This document shows, in pieces, positions 11,504-22,554 of a DNA stretch of 64,000 nucleotides. The DNA comes from Akebia trifoliata. Taxonomy: Eukaryota > Streptophyta > Magnoliopsida > Ranunculales > Lardizabalaceae. A program made the position numbers and the translations under genes. The notes beneath the pieces were generated by a model. That model searched no databases, was not told the origin of the DNA, and saw only the letters and a list, made by a program, of their open reading frames with translations. The DNA is taken from positions 40,578,326 to 40,642,325 of the forward strand of contig CM030714.1 in NCBI GenBank assembly GCA_017979445.1. Reading direction: 5' to 3'. How positions within the stretch are numbered: position 1 is the first letter of the stretch; the number at the start of each line of letters is the position of its first letter.

Positions 11504-12878
11504 TTAAAAAATTTCATGTCAAATAGAAATAAATTAATATAATAATCCAAAATTTAAATATAATAAATTGATTTGAATCAACAAACCAATTTTTTGGTTG
11601 GTCAAACCCAATCAAAATTTGGTGGGTTCATGGTTCGTTTGATTTTATGAACGCAGTACGAACCGTACCACGAATTGACTTGCTTCATGCCGGTTCGTGA
11701 TACATACTAGTAACAATGAATTGGGTAACATAGATTTCCAATACTGTGTGTTTTCTCTTAGAAGTGAAAGGCATGGCTTGAACAATGATTCTACGAAGAG
11801 CGAGTTTAGTTTAGATTCTAGAATCCAATGTCACGTTTATAATAAAATCAGTTATCTCGTGACCAGGATCAACTAGAATCCTAGACAGGGTTGTGTATCT
11901 TTTTAGTAATCTTATAGTGCTTTCCTCTTTGCATTTTTTGTGTGCTAAAGTGGCCTTTTTGCTCTCCGATGTAACATATGTAGTCATAAACATGGACACG
12001 AGGTCAAGGAAAGGAGAACTCTTATTTATAGGCTTTGAACTAAGCATTGTTCCCAAAATCAACATTTGCCAAGCAAGATTCAAGATTTTGAAGATCAATT
12101 ACCATAATTTAATTCTAACAATCCAAGATCATAATTTGAAATCAAAATCAAAAAATTTGAACCAAATGAATAAATGATAGAGAGATGAGCATAAAGCGTG
12201 GGAGAGGAATAAGAATCACCACATGCAACCGTCGATGGTCAAGGGCTCTGTCTTCAGTTTGAAGCCCATGGAAAAATCTCAAGTATGCATCAAAAACCTA
12301 AAAGGCATATGTGATGCAAACGAAACCCTTACACCAAAAGCACTTAGGTCCGTTTGCAATGGAGTTGACGCTCATTATGGCAGCTTTCACCTAATACTGT
12401 TATTTCAAAAGGAGCATATCCTCTGTAGTTCTAGTTTCTTGTAGCTCCCTATAACATTCTTCTCACAGTAGAGACGTAATGTTGTAAACGGAAATTAATA
12501 CATCAGGCAGGTAAGGATCATATCTTAGATCAGAATGGGGGAAAAAAAGTATTTTTAAGCCAGATTAAAGGATTTGAAAATGAACGGTCAATGTTGAACT
12601 CCAAAAATTATGACGGAGGGATTTTAATGTTGCTGCCATGTGGTGTTTTCTCAACGGATTAATTGCACTGCACTAAACTACATAAAACTAGGACTATAGA
12701 GGATCCACTCCCTATTTCAAGACCCTCGATAAATAATAATTTTCTCAAGAGGGTATGACTCTTGGCTACTTTAACTTTGGTATCATTCCCAACTCCTGAG
12801 CCCCAAGTAATTAGTCCTTCCAGTAGGTCATTTTTTCCGAAGTGAACTTGTGATGTGTTGTGCTTGTTTTAATACCAA
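11504..12878. other. Gene-free stretch
   Basis: Two overlapping open frames of about 95 codons (11811-12177) and one of 73 codons (12223-12444) are present. None shows a domain I recognise and there is no convincing splice context. I see no RNA gene or clear transposon boundary. Confidence 0.4.
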
Positions 12879-12887
12879 ATTATACAA

Positions 12888-13064
12888 GGGTTTTGTTAAC
12901 ACGTGCCCTAAGGGCACAAGTTAAAAGTGCAATAAATACACCAAGAAAATTGAATTTTATACCAAAAATACCCTAAAAAGGTATTTTGTTCGTCAAATGC
13001 TTATTCCTAAAGTGTATTTATTGCACTTTAATGTGTGGCCTTAGGGCACACGTTAACAAGACCC
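12888..13064. mobile_element. Mutator-type MITE (family M1) with 9-bp target duplication, copy 1
   Basis: 177 bp with long inverted ends: GGGTTTTGTTAACACGTGCC on the left and, in reverse complement, GGGTCTTGTTAACGTGTGCC on the right, extending through CCTAAGG and AGTGCAATAAATACAC. The 9-bp sequence ATTATACAA flanks it at 12879-12887 and 13065-13073. Nine-base duplications are characteristic of the Mutator (MULE) superfamily. There is no coding capacity, so it would need transposase from elsewhere. Confidence 0.88.
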
Positions 13065-13163
13065 ATTATACAAATCCAACCAATACATCAAAATCACCTA
13101 GGTCTCAGTGATGCAGAAAGTAATATTTCTATCCATTTTGGATAATAATATTAAGTCAAAATA

Positions 13164-13326
13164 GGATCATGTTAACATGAGCCCCAAGGGCAACCGTTAA
13201 GGTGAATTAAATAAGTATTTGAGGATAATTTTTATAATAATTTTTTAGGCAATTTAAGTGGAAAAATTAGTTCCCAAGGTGATTTTAATGCAGGTGTGCC
13301 CTAAAGACAAACGTTAACAAAAACCC
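13164..13326. mobile_element. Mutator-type MITE (family M1), copy 2
   Basis: 163 bp with inverted ends GGATCATGTTAACATGAGCC and, in reverse complement, GGGTTTTTGTTAACGTTTGT. It shares the terminal GTTAAC and the CCC(T)AAGGGC motif with the copy at 12888. The 9-bp sequence GTCAAAATA flanks it at 13155-13163 and 13327-13335. It is the second member of the same family within 100 bp, inserted independently because its target duplication differs. Its arms are more mutated, so it is probably older. Confidence 0.82.
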
Positions 13327-13449
13327 GTCAAAATATTCCCATAATTTAAAATAAATTGTCAGTAACAAACCCGGTATGATGGATCTCAAAGCGTACAGTT
13401 TGAATAGTTTTCCAAATGATCCATTTTTACATAACCGGATACATTTGAG

Positions 13450-13688
13450 ATTTGATTCAGATCCACTTGCCATTGAATCGGGTCATTGGCATACTCAATC
13501 GACTCCCTAATGTGGACAAGCCCAAGAAACGTAGATCTATATGCCTCGAGATACATGACTCCCTTAGGATACACTTTTATGGGGAAGTGCAATTGTGTAT
13601 CTCGAGACGTACAGATCTATGGTTCTCGAGCTTGTTGCGTCAAGGAGCCGATTAAGTCTGCCATGTGGCGAGTCATATTATCATGACT
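13450..13688. mobile_element. MITE of the GTCGTGATAATC family (Y), copy Y3, degraded left end
   Basis: Shares with copies at 19330, 51895 and 57927 the words CTCAATCGACTCC, TGTGGACAAG, CGTAGATCTATATG, TTTTATGGGGAAGTGCAATT and TGCCATGTGG, and ends ATTATCATGACTC. The 5' inverted repeat is poorly preserved, so the left border is approximate. Open frames here on both strands are by-products of the repeat. Confidence 0.65.
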
Positions 13689-14231
13689 CTTTATAATAGT
13701 CGTCCTGTGCTATTGTGTAAAACGGAAAAACGGATCAGGGTAGAGTAAGGTACTGTTGAATTGACACGGGTTAACCTGATCCATTTCAAACCAGATATAA
13801 TGATTGTATACAGCCGACAATATTATGAGGACAACCACCGCCACTTGTTTGGAGTATGGTGCCATGCATGCATTATCACTTAATTAGTTATTTGATGCTA
13901 CCTTTGAACAAATCTGATATTGACACTCGAACTGTTTATATAACCTCTCAATGATTGAGTCTTATAATATATTATTCATTAATCTTATATTTCGTAGGTA
14001 AAATGAAAATTATAAATACAATTAACAGATATTCAAATAAATTTTTATTTTATATAAATAATTCATTTTTAATTATTATAAAATATTATTTTATATAGAC
14101 TAATATTTCAAAATATGAGAACAGTAGTCTTGAATCTCAAACAATTCAATCTAATGGATGGTTTACAATGATTCTTTGTCTTGATTACCATTCTTGTTTT
14201 TCATCATTTGATTTATTTTTCTTTTTAAATA

Positions 14232-15260
14232 GAGATATTTACGAAAAAGTGACCAACTTTTGACAAATTTACAATTTTGGCTCACTCTTCATTTTTATTA
14301 TTAAAGCGTGAACAATAACGAATTCTAAAGTTTTTAAAGTGACTATTTCGCAGTTATGTTTGTTAACACTTCTAAAGCCTGAAGTCTAGTTTTTGTTTTC
14401 TGAAATTTATAATTTAAAGTCTTATTTTAAAAAAGTTATTTTTTTATCGTTTTAAAAAAAAATTTGTTACAAACAAAATTTTTAAACATAATAGTCATTT
14501 TGACAATATTATATTTTTGTAGTTCTAATAAATTGTTAATTAAAAAACATAACATGTTATACATAATGAAATCATCTACATATTTAATTTCGATTTCTGA
14601 AACAGAAACACTAGAACAAAAAAAATACAAGTAGACATCATAGATGATAGAAATCTGAAACACCAGCGATATAAACAGATTCTACTTTACAAAAAATACA
14701 AATTTAACAAACAAAAACAAAAGGAAAAATGGATTGAGATGTGAACTAACTAATAAAAAGAAAAAGTGGAGAGATCTTGACAATACAGTTGTAGAGTAAT
14801 AAGAGGTAGAAAAGAAATGAGAGACAAAAAAATTAAAAATAAGGGTTTTAAGATTTGTATAAAGAAGGGACAAGTGATAGAAATCAATGCTTTGAGAAGG
14901 TATTTTAATAAAAAATAATAATTCAGAATTCATAAGTTTTATCCAATACTCCGTCATCGTTGAACCAAAAGTTTTGAATTTTGATTCTTAAGACTGAAAT
15001 CTAAAAAGAAATAAATGACAATAAAACTTCTGAAGTCTGAAATTTAAAAGTGGACTACCTCCATTCAGACTTTGGAAGTGTTACCAAACACACACTTAAA
15101 GTGACAAATTCACTTTGAACATGCGAAATAGTCACTTTTTTTTTTTTTTATTTAATTTTTTTAACAAAAATGTGATTATTCATTTTTTTATAATTAAAAA
15201 TGAATAGTGAGCCGCAATCGTATATACCTCATTTTTAGCTCACGAAAAAGTAATTCACCC
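14232..15260. mobile_element. Mutator-like MITE with nested insertion, 9-bp target duplication
   Basis: The ends match the 259-bp element at 63094-63352: GAGATATTTACGAAAAAGTG on the left and CTCACGAAAAAGTAATTCAC on the right, with GGCTCACT and AGTGAGCC arms just inside. The 9-bp sequence TTTTAAATA flanks it at 14223-14231 and 15261-15269. It is about 770 bp longer than the 63-kb copy because another element (14356-15094) has inserted into its middle. Confidence 0.82.
14356..15094. mobile_element. Nested non-autonomous DNA transposon inside the 14232-15260 element
   Basis: Inverted ends TTTGTTAACACTTCTAAAGC on the left and, in reverse complement, TTTGGTAACACTTCCAAAGT on the right bound about 740 bp of AT-rich non-coding DNA. 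The left flank ends in the outer element's AGTGACTATTTCGCAG and the right flank resumes with its TTAAAGTGACAAATTCACTT. The GTGTTTGGTAAC-like end resembles many plant hAT MITEs, but I could not define a clean target duplication, so the superfamily is uncertain. Confidence 0.62.
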
Positions 15261-15623
15261 TTTTAAATAAATTTAAAAAATATTATATCAAAAGACTTCA
15301 ATGGAACATTATCAACCATTACAGCTAAGTTTCTTTCATGATTATCAAAAAATAATATTATTTTTTATCCTTTAAAATGAAAAGATATTAATTTTATTGA
15401 AACTATTTAATGGTATTTTTATAAATATCTAAAATCTCAAGAATTATCTGGAAATAAGAGAGCCAACAAAATCTTACTTTTTGGTATAAGAGACAAAATA
15501 TTAAAAAGAAAATTAAGGTATTTCTTGAAGGGATATTCTAACGTCCAGGCCTTCGTTGAGATGTTAGCATCATCCACAGCCATGCTTATTCCGTAAATAT
15601 TCTTCAAAAAGTATTTTCATGGA

Positions 15624-15969
15624 GAGCTGCTATTGGCACCCCCAACTTTTACTTATTATACCACAATTAAAAATAAAGAAAATAAGTGATTGGTTGAGAA
15701 TAAGTAAAAGATGGGGTGCCAATAGAAATTCTCTTATTTTTTCTTTGCTAGATTTCTATTTTTTGGATTTAAGATTTTATGTGATCCTAATCATAATCAT
15801 AAACAACTACAGAAGTTGTTTAAACAAGTGTTATAATGTTGAGAATTGAGATTACAATTTGAGCCAAACGCTTGTAATGTTTGAAGAGTGTTTTTGAATT
15901 TTTAATTGGGATGTGAAAAATAATTTAAGAAATTTCGGTGTAATAAGAGTTGAGGTGCCAATAGCAGCT
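15624..15969. mobile_element. MITE with 16-bp perfect inverted ends (AGCTGCTATTGGCACC family), copy 1
   Basis: Begins AGCTGCTATTGGCACC and ends with its exact reverse complement. A further internal copy of the end motif (GGGGTGCCAATAGAAATTC) lies near 15713-15731. A second copy with the same three-part layout is at 44725-45049. The 76-codon plus-strand frame here is not a gene. Confidence 0.75.
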
Positions 15970-16099
15970 ATCCTTTTTTTTTTTTTAGTTTTAATATCAA
16001 AGAAATGATTTTGTAATCAATTTTTATGGTTATTTTTCAAAAATAATTTTATTATTGGCATAGAAAGTCCTTAACAATGCCAACAAAATCTTAAAGAAA

Positions 16100-16258
16100 A
16101 AAAAAATTGGCACTAAAAGGGGAGGTCTTGAGTTGATTCCCAACTTAAGGGCCACCTTCAGGGATTTATCTTAGAAATTGCCAAGTGCGTGTGGGGGAGA
16201 GGACTACATATGCCCTGAAGATTAGTCAAGCTTTTATCGGATATCTTGGTATTGAAAA
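16100..16258 (+). mobile_element. 5'-truncated tRNA-derived SINE
   Basis: A B-box-like word (GGTCTTGAGTTGATTCCC) is followed by a SINE-like body (CACCTTCAGGG, GCCAAGTGCGTGTGGG) and GGTATTG with an A-rich end. The A-box half is missing. The body shares the GTGCGTG region layout with the copy near 54836. Confidence 0.5.
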
Positions 16259-16278
16259 AAACAAAAAAAATATAAAAT

Positions 16279-16398
16279 AATTGCTATTAGCAAACCAAAA
16301 TTTACTAATGCCACACCAATACCTATGTAAATCACCAAAGAATTACATACAAATGGTGTGGCATTAGTAAAAGTTGATATGGCAATAATAACCTTCTA
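16279..16398. mobile_element. Small MITE of the CACACCAACTTTTACTAA family (W), copy 1
   Basis: A near-perfect hairpin of about 120 bp. The left arm holds AAATTTACTAATGCCACACC and the right arm GGTGTGGCATTAGTAAAAGT, with a loop near ACCAAAGAATTACAT. Copies with the same arms and loop lie at 22940, 27069 and 52872. Confidence 0.7.
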
Positions 16399-16412
16399 AA
16401 ATAAACATGAAT

Positions 16413-16582
16413 AATGCTTAAGTGATCTTAGACTTGAATCTCATATCACACTTCTTGACCTGAAAGTGTATGGAAACCATAGATTCTTTTATTCGAGATC
16501 AGAGTGAAAAATCATCTATGATTCCTATCCACTTTCACGTCAAGAAGTAGAATATGAGATTCCAACCTGAGGTCACTCTAGC
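16413..16582. mobile_element. Foldback MITE (AGTGACCTC family, X-like)
   Basis: Left end AATGCTTAAGTGATCTTAG and right end in reverse complement GCTAGAGTGACCTCAG. The arms continue as ATCTCATATCACACTTCTTG against TCAAGAAGTAGAATATGAGA, and ACCATAGATTCTTTTATT against ATCATCTATGATT. The end resembles those of the elements at 51610, 51755 and 57771. Confidence 0.6.
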
Positions 16583-17406
16583 ACGACTCAATAAACATAT
16601 AACATGTCTATTCAAGAAACCTAACAATTTTGGTAGTATATTCCATTTTTTCAAACATTATTTTTTCGATTGTTGAACCCTTAAAAAAAAAAAAGGAACG
16701 ATCAACAAAATCTCAATAGAAATTGTTTTAATAAAGAAAAATTCTATGTTGACTACATTAGTCAAGTTCCTAGCTTGACTAATTCTTCTAGGAACATCAA
16801 ATAAAGGGAAAATGGACTATAACCGATTACTTCGTATGTGGGATTAGCTGATTTTCCCTTAACGTGGTGTCCCCAAAAGTGTCAGTCAGGTTAGTCCTAC
16901 CTCATATGCAACATAAAAAAAATAGATGTTTGAAAATATATAATTTTCAATACCAAACCTTTCTTCCAAATCAAAGTCAGTTCTTGACTGATTTGATTTC
17001 AACGTTGAAATATTTGAACTAGTTTTATTTTAAAACATGATTTAGATGGGAAGTGTGAAACCGATTTTATGTTGAAAAGTAAACTCACGTGAGATGAGAA
17101 AAAAAAACAGGGAGATTTTATTTAAAAAACTCCCTTACTTAATCAAATTTGTACAGAGCAAACCTTACCTTATGAATCATGCTATCATGACTAACTTAGT
17201 AAACTCTAAAATCTTACTAAGGGTCTTTGGGCTCACATGAATTATCAAACTAGCAATCCAACAACACACACTTCTAGGTTTCATAGAAAATCTCAGATTA
17301 AGCCGACGAAATTCAAAAAGTAAAACCCTTTTTAAGCTTGATTGTAGGTATTGAAATGGATGACTACTGAACTCCCAAATTTAAAATCAAAATTTACAGT
17401 GAAAAA

Positions 17407-17414
<8 letters not shown>

Positions 17415-17454
<40 letters not shown>
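17415..17454. repeat. TA microsatellite
   Basis: About 40 bases of uninterrupted AT/TA repeat directly left of a hairpin MITE; a shorter TA tract (17833-17848) lies directly right of it. Confidence 0.95.
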
Positions 17455-17456
<2 letters not shown>

Positions 17457-17832
17457 GAAATGTTCAGCACCCTAAGTTTTACCACACACTTTAACAAACG
17501 TTTTTTGTCCTACATGGGTTAGAAGTTTTGGAATGAGCTGATTTTTGGTGAGGATGATCTCTATGATTAGAAGATCATCCTCCCCAAAAATCAGCCCATT
17601 CCGAAATGTTTAGCCCCATGTTTACACGTTGGAAAATCGTGGACCGTCCATTTTTTGTAAATCAATTTTGATGGGGTTATAAGTTTTGGAATGAGCTGAT
17701 TTTTGGTGAGGATGATCTCCTCACCATAGAGATCATCCTCACCAAAATCAGCTCATTCCGAAACTTCTAACCCATGTAAGACAAAACGCATTTGTTAAAG
17801 TGTGGTAAAACTTAGGGTGCCGAACGGGACCC
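17455..17832. mobile_element. Hairpin MITE copy D in a TA microsatellite
   Basis: Almost the same as copy A at 10335. The left end is GGGAAATGTTCAGCACCC, the right end in reverse complement GGGTCCCGTTCGGCACCC, both followed by TAAGTTTTACC and CACTTTAACAAA. The two internal palindromes are well preserved (17519-17615 and 17678-17772), so this is a fairly recent copy. TA tracts abut both ends. Confidence 0.82.
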
Positions 17833-17849
17833 TATATATATATATATAT

Positions 17850-19329
17850 TATATTTCTTTTTTTTAATTCTTAAAATTTTATCCTTTATAACTGTCTGAC
17901 ATTAGATCATGTCTTTGGATGCTATAAATTGAATCAATAAGAATCCACTCCAAGGTATGTTAAGTATACTGATTAAAAAAAAAAAAAAAGGTATGTTAAG
18001 TAGCAAGTGAACGACATAAATTTAAATTTTATGACGTGGATACCACTCCAAGGTTTGCTCGATAACAACCTTAATAAATTGAGGTTTAGTGGGTAACTAA
18101 TTTCATAAAGTAAGGTTCTCTTGGAGTTCTGAGAACTTCAAGGGAGATTTTGTAATAAAAATGCAATAGTTGGGCCTGCCGACTAAATCTCAAAAAATTA
18201 AAAGAAAAGTGTGGGCCCTCAAAGCTACCAAAGACTTATTTGAGAATTGAGATAGCTCTGGCCTCTTCAAAACCATAGCCTACCTTCATTGACCAATGTT
18301 TAAAAAAAAAAAACATGATCTCATCAATATTGAGACGTAAGCCTATTTTTACTTTGATATTTTTTAGAAGGTGTAAATACCTTTATTCCTCTCCTTATCT
18401 TTCCCACGAAGGGATTCGACTTTTTGTATGATACTAAGGGTATATTTGTTACGATTTTTTGTTTGGCAATTTTTTGGATTTTGAGTCGAAAAAGTCAAAA
18501 AAGCACGTTTGTTGATAACAATTTATGTTTCGTTAGTTTTTGCCGAAAGCCCAAAATAGTATTTTTTGAGAAGTCTTGCTGTACTATTTTCATGCGAGAG
18601 GCCCTGATAGAAGCCAACATAAAAAAACGTATTGGGGTAAAATGACGATTTCACCCATCATTCTTCTTAACTCATCAATTAAATAACAAAATCAATTCAA
18701 CCCCTCAACTACTTTTTCATTAATTTTTACGATAAACAAGATTCTCTTGGAAGTAGTTTTTTGGATTCTAAACTTCTACTTCTCCTAAACACAAAATCCT
18801 AAAGTAAAAAAACTAGAATCCATAACAAACAGACCCCAAACTAAGTATTTATTAGACTGGGTCTTTCAGGTCAATTGACACAAGTATCTTTACTCGCTTG
18901 ATGTTGTAGCTCTTGAATCCATTGATTGAGTTAACAGTCACTATCATCAACTCCAACACTGACTCACCATCGTCGTAACCATTATCTAGCTCCATCCATC
19001 ATGCTCATAATCATCCCATTGTCATTGTAAGAGATGTTAATAGATCAGACCAAACTCATAATCAAATCCAAAAATTGTGAGGTAGTGTGTAAAATATATT
19101 ATGTCATTAAATATATACATACAATCCCATTAGATTGTATTCACATTCATTTTGGTTCATAGTATTGACATCCGACAAAAATCCTATTTGACAAGGATCC
19201 AATACTATTTTTATCAAATACGATCCTTATCTTTGATCCTAGATCCGCCTTAATTCAAAATGCTCCCAATTTATTAACAATCCTAATCAATAATTATGGT
19301 TGCATGGGGAGTCATTTACATCTAGATTT
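17850..19329. other. Gene-free stretch
   Basis: No convincing coding region, RNA gene or defined repeat. The 73-codon frame at 18424-18645 lacks any recognised motif. Confidence 0.45.
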
Positions 19330-19571
19330 ACAAAAGAGCCATGATAATCTGACTATCCCACATGGTATACTCAATCGATTATCTAACATGACAAATTCGG
19401 GAATCGTAGATATGTACTCTTCAGGATACATAGATCTCCTGAGATACACTTTTTATGGGGAAGTGCAGTTGTGTTTCCTGAGGATTGCAGATCTATGGTA
19501 TCCAAACTTATTACGTCACGATAGTCGATCGAGTTTGCCATGTGAGGTAGTCAGATTATCACGATTATTTA
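19330..19571. mobile_element. MITE of the GTCGTGATAATC family, copy Y4
   Basis: The ends carry ATGATAATCTGACTATCCCA and, in reverse complement, CGTGATAATCTGACTACCTC. The interior shares CAATCGATT, ACAAATTCGGGAATCGTAGA and TTTATGGGGAAGTGCAGTT with the other Y copies. A 97-codon frame through it is fortuitous. The exact borders and target duplication are unclear. Confidence 0.68.
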
Positions 19572-20047
19572 CAAAATTATCCATGCATCAACATTGATAC
19601 TTATAAAAATACATTTAAATAATGTTTTTCATCTTTTGCATCACGTGCATAGCACGTATCCCTTACCCCTCGCTTTTCTTTCTCCTTTTTTTTCTTTTCT
19701 TTGCTTTTATTTCCTTTTTTGTGCCATATGAATGAAAGCAAATTCATATTCATCTTCTTGGAGTTTTGTGATACCCGTGCAGCATTTTAATCCAACAATA
19801 TTCACCTTCTTCACGCCACGTGGCTTTCTCTTTGGCCCACTAATACCAAACACCAATCCATGATTTTCTCACCTACTGATCCCTCCATCAACGTTACGAC
19901 TTTCGTACAACGCAGACTCACCTAATCGATTCTCCTCTCTACTCCACATTTTAGTAAACTGCTGTTGGGAGGATGAGTTTCGCTTAGAAATGGACATTTC
20001 GAAGCAGACAGACTCACAGAGCAGACACTATTATTTCCTGAAACTCA

Positions 20048-20054
20048 TATAAAT
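20048..20054 (+). promoter_or_regulatory. Putative TATA box of the SINAT gene
   Basis: TATAAAT lies about 30-50 bases upstream of a purine/GC-richer stretch and a TAGGGTTTCC leader-like motif (20110-20120). Placement is inferred from the first recognisable exon downstream; no transcript data support it. Confidence 0.35.
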
Positions 20055-20079
20055 CTTCTTCAGAAAGCGAAGCACGGAG

Positions 20080-20327
20080 CTTCAAACTCGCACGCGTGGC
20101 AGAGAAAAACTAGGGTTTCCTTCTTGTATTTTTCTTCTCGACCTTTACCTAAGGTGATGAATCTTCACCGCTTTTTTCACTCTTCGATTTCATCGTTGTT
20201 TTGTGGTTCTAATTCGTCTTCACAGGCAGATAATCCACCATTTTTTTTTTGGATTATTTTGACTCTCTTAATCTCTCAAATTCTTAGCGTTTTCATTTGC
20301 GGGTTTTTCGAAAGAGCTTCGTATCTG
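20080..20327 (+). other. Probable 5' untranslated exon of the SINAT gene
   Basis: A leader-like stretch ends at a good donor (TCTG followed by GTAATTT) at 20328. The coding part begins about 2.2 kb downstream at 22555, so a long 5' UTR intron is likely. The leader contains an upstream ATG at 20157 that opens a hydrophobic frame (MNLHRFF...) not resembling SINAT. It could act as a regulatory upstream ORF if the leader is as drawn. The TSS and the intron's acceptor are not proven. Confidence 0.4.
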
Positions 20328-21989
20328 GTAATTTATTTTCTTTGTTTTTGGTTTGTGTTCTATTTTAAAGTTAGGATTTTGGTTTGAATTTGAAAATCTG
20401 AGGTTGTGTGAACAATGATTTGAGTAAGGTTTATTTATTAGGGTTTTGTTGGATTTTTTTAATATTGATAATTGCGAGAATCGCGATCGTTATAAACTGT
20501 TATCAGTTTGGCTCAATCGCAATGTACCAACAGTTTCTGTGAATTCAAGCAAAAAAAATGCCTGATTTGATCACCTAATTTACTAAATTGGTTCTCGATT
20601 CGTAGGATGTTTTAGGTAAATTAGGCAACATTGATCTTGACTGCTAAACAAATTGATTATGAAGCTTATTGGTGAATAAGTTCGTTTTTGATTGAGTTTT
20701 GCAAGTTAGGTCCTGCGTGGAAGCTTTGAAAACAACTTATCCTTGGAAAAACTTCCCTTAAAAAAAAAAGTTCCGCTGTTTTCAAACTTGTCCGAAATCA
20801 TCCCAAAGCAGTAGAAATTTATTGCAAAAAACAATTTGAGGGAAAATTTTCAAAAGAAGAAATTTCAAAGGTCCTTAAATTTTTTTTGAGACACAAAAAA
20901 AACTATTTAAATAGGTTTGAGAAATTGTTGAACCTGTTTGTTGTTTCTATAATCCAGTAACCGTTGGATTGGGTATTTAAGTTGATTTCCAGTTCGTCGC
21001 TCCGTTTTTATGGCTTTTGTTATGTTAATTTTATATAGGGAACATAGCATATCATGAGGATGAGATTTGCTACAAAGAATTATATACATAATGTGGTCAT
21101 TCCAGACTGTATATTTGGTGCAATCGTTCCATTATCCATATTATTTGTATACCCTACCCTATGTAGCACTTATTGCATTTTGTCCCATATGAGCATCGGG
21201 CATTAAACATTTTAATTTATTCTAAACTTTAAGATAAAAAAGAAAGAAAACAAGATTTTTTTTCCATGGGGGTCTGAGACTTGCCATGGAGATGTTGAGG
21301 TGGTGAAAAAACATGGATCCTTCTGGTTTGCCACCTCAGCATGATAAATTGATTAACTAAACCTTAACTCAAGCTATTTGGGGTTGGCTACATAAATGCT
21401 GTGCCGCCATTTCACTATTTCCATGGGCCACATACTTTGTTAGTGACTTTGTATCTTTTCTTATTTCCTCAATCCATATTATTTCTCTACATCAGCTGCC
21501 AGGTGTTGGGAGAAAAATAAAAATAAAAAAAACCTTGCCGCTCCACTTAAAAGGTTTGGGGTGTTGCTCCAGAAAACTCCTTCCTCATTTTATATTTTCT
21601 GCTATGTGCATTTATTGTAGTTTTCTCATTATTGAAATCTAACTAATAACGATATTAGTTGTGGAAGTATTTTAATGATATTGGTAACTGCAACAAACTA
21701 AATTGTCTAGCTTTTATGTAAGACAAAATGTAAATGGATTAGCATTTATCAATTTTTTTTTTGATTAGTATCACTTTTGGATGTGATTTTATAACAATAT
21801 GACAATGTTATAGCAGTGTCAGTTGTGACCATTAAGTTGTGTTAATAAATCATCGTTATCTTGTACATCTTATCCATATAACGGCCCTAAATATAATTGT
21901 CATTACAAATCATTAGCTCTGCTCAGAGGCCGCCATCTTGCTATTTTAGAATTGCCTTTTCTCTTTAAATGCATTTCCAATAACATTTC

Positions 21990-22030
21990 ATCATTTATTC
22001 TCAAGTAATATATATATATATATATATAGT
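21990..22030. repeat. TA microsatellite in the SINAT leader intron
   Basis: A TA repeat of about 22 bases (near 22007-22028), without a hairpin MITE beside it. It is an example of an unoccupied target-type tract. Confidence 0.8.
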
Positions 22031-22554
22031 GATAGTAATTGATATTAAGAATAAATTGTCGGAAAGAGCAAAGAATTAGAATAAAGTTCTGTTGTAACGT
22101 CCATTATAATGGTGAGTTATGATTAAGGTCCACAACTGCTACTCAATTATTTTGTTATTTGAAAATTGAAACCTTTCCTTTGGGCTCTTTCTAGTTCCTC
22201 CCACTTCTTTGGACGTTCTGTCGATCATGCAGTTGTCAAGCCTAAAATAGCTCTAATTGTTCTCGGATTAATTGACACTATAGTATCATCTTAGTTGTAA
22301 AATTAAACATTAAGTATACTTACGTTGCCATCAACTTATTCTTTGAGAAACCTGATCTGATGTTATTTTCTTAGGTGGTCAGCTCTACTAATTTGGATTC
22401 TTGACTCTAAACCTGTGAGGGTGGTGGATTCATATGAGCCTGAAAAATTAGTCAATATATTGAACACATTACTTCTTGAGAGGGAGTTGATTTATTGCAA
22501 TGTAATATAGGTTACTGGCTGCCTGGATTTTCAGAAACCAAAATTGGTCTTAGT

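Noticed and set aside
11811..12444. Frames of 73-95 codons on both strands
   Set aside because: No recognised motif, opposite-strand overlap, and no splice partners.
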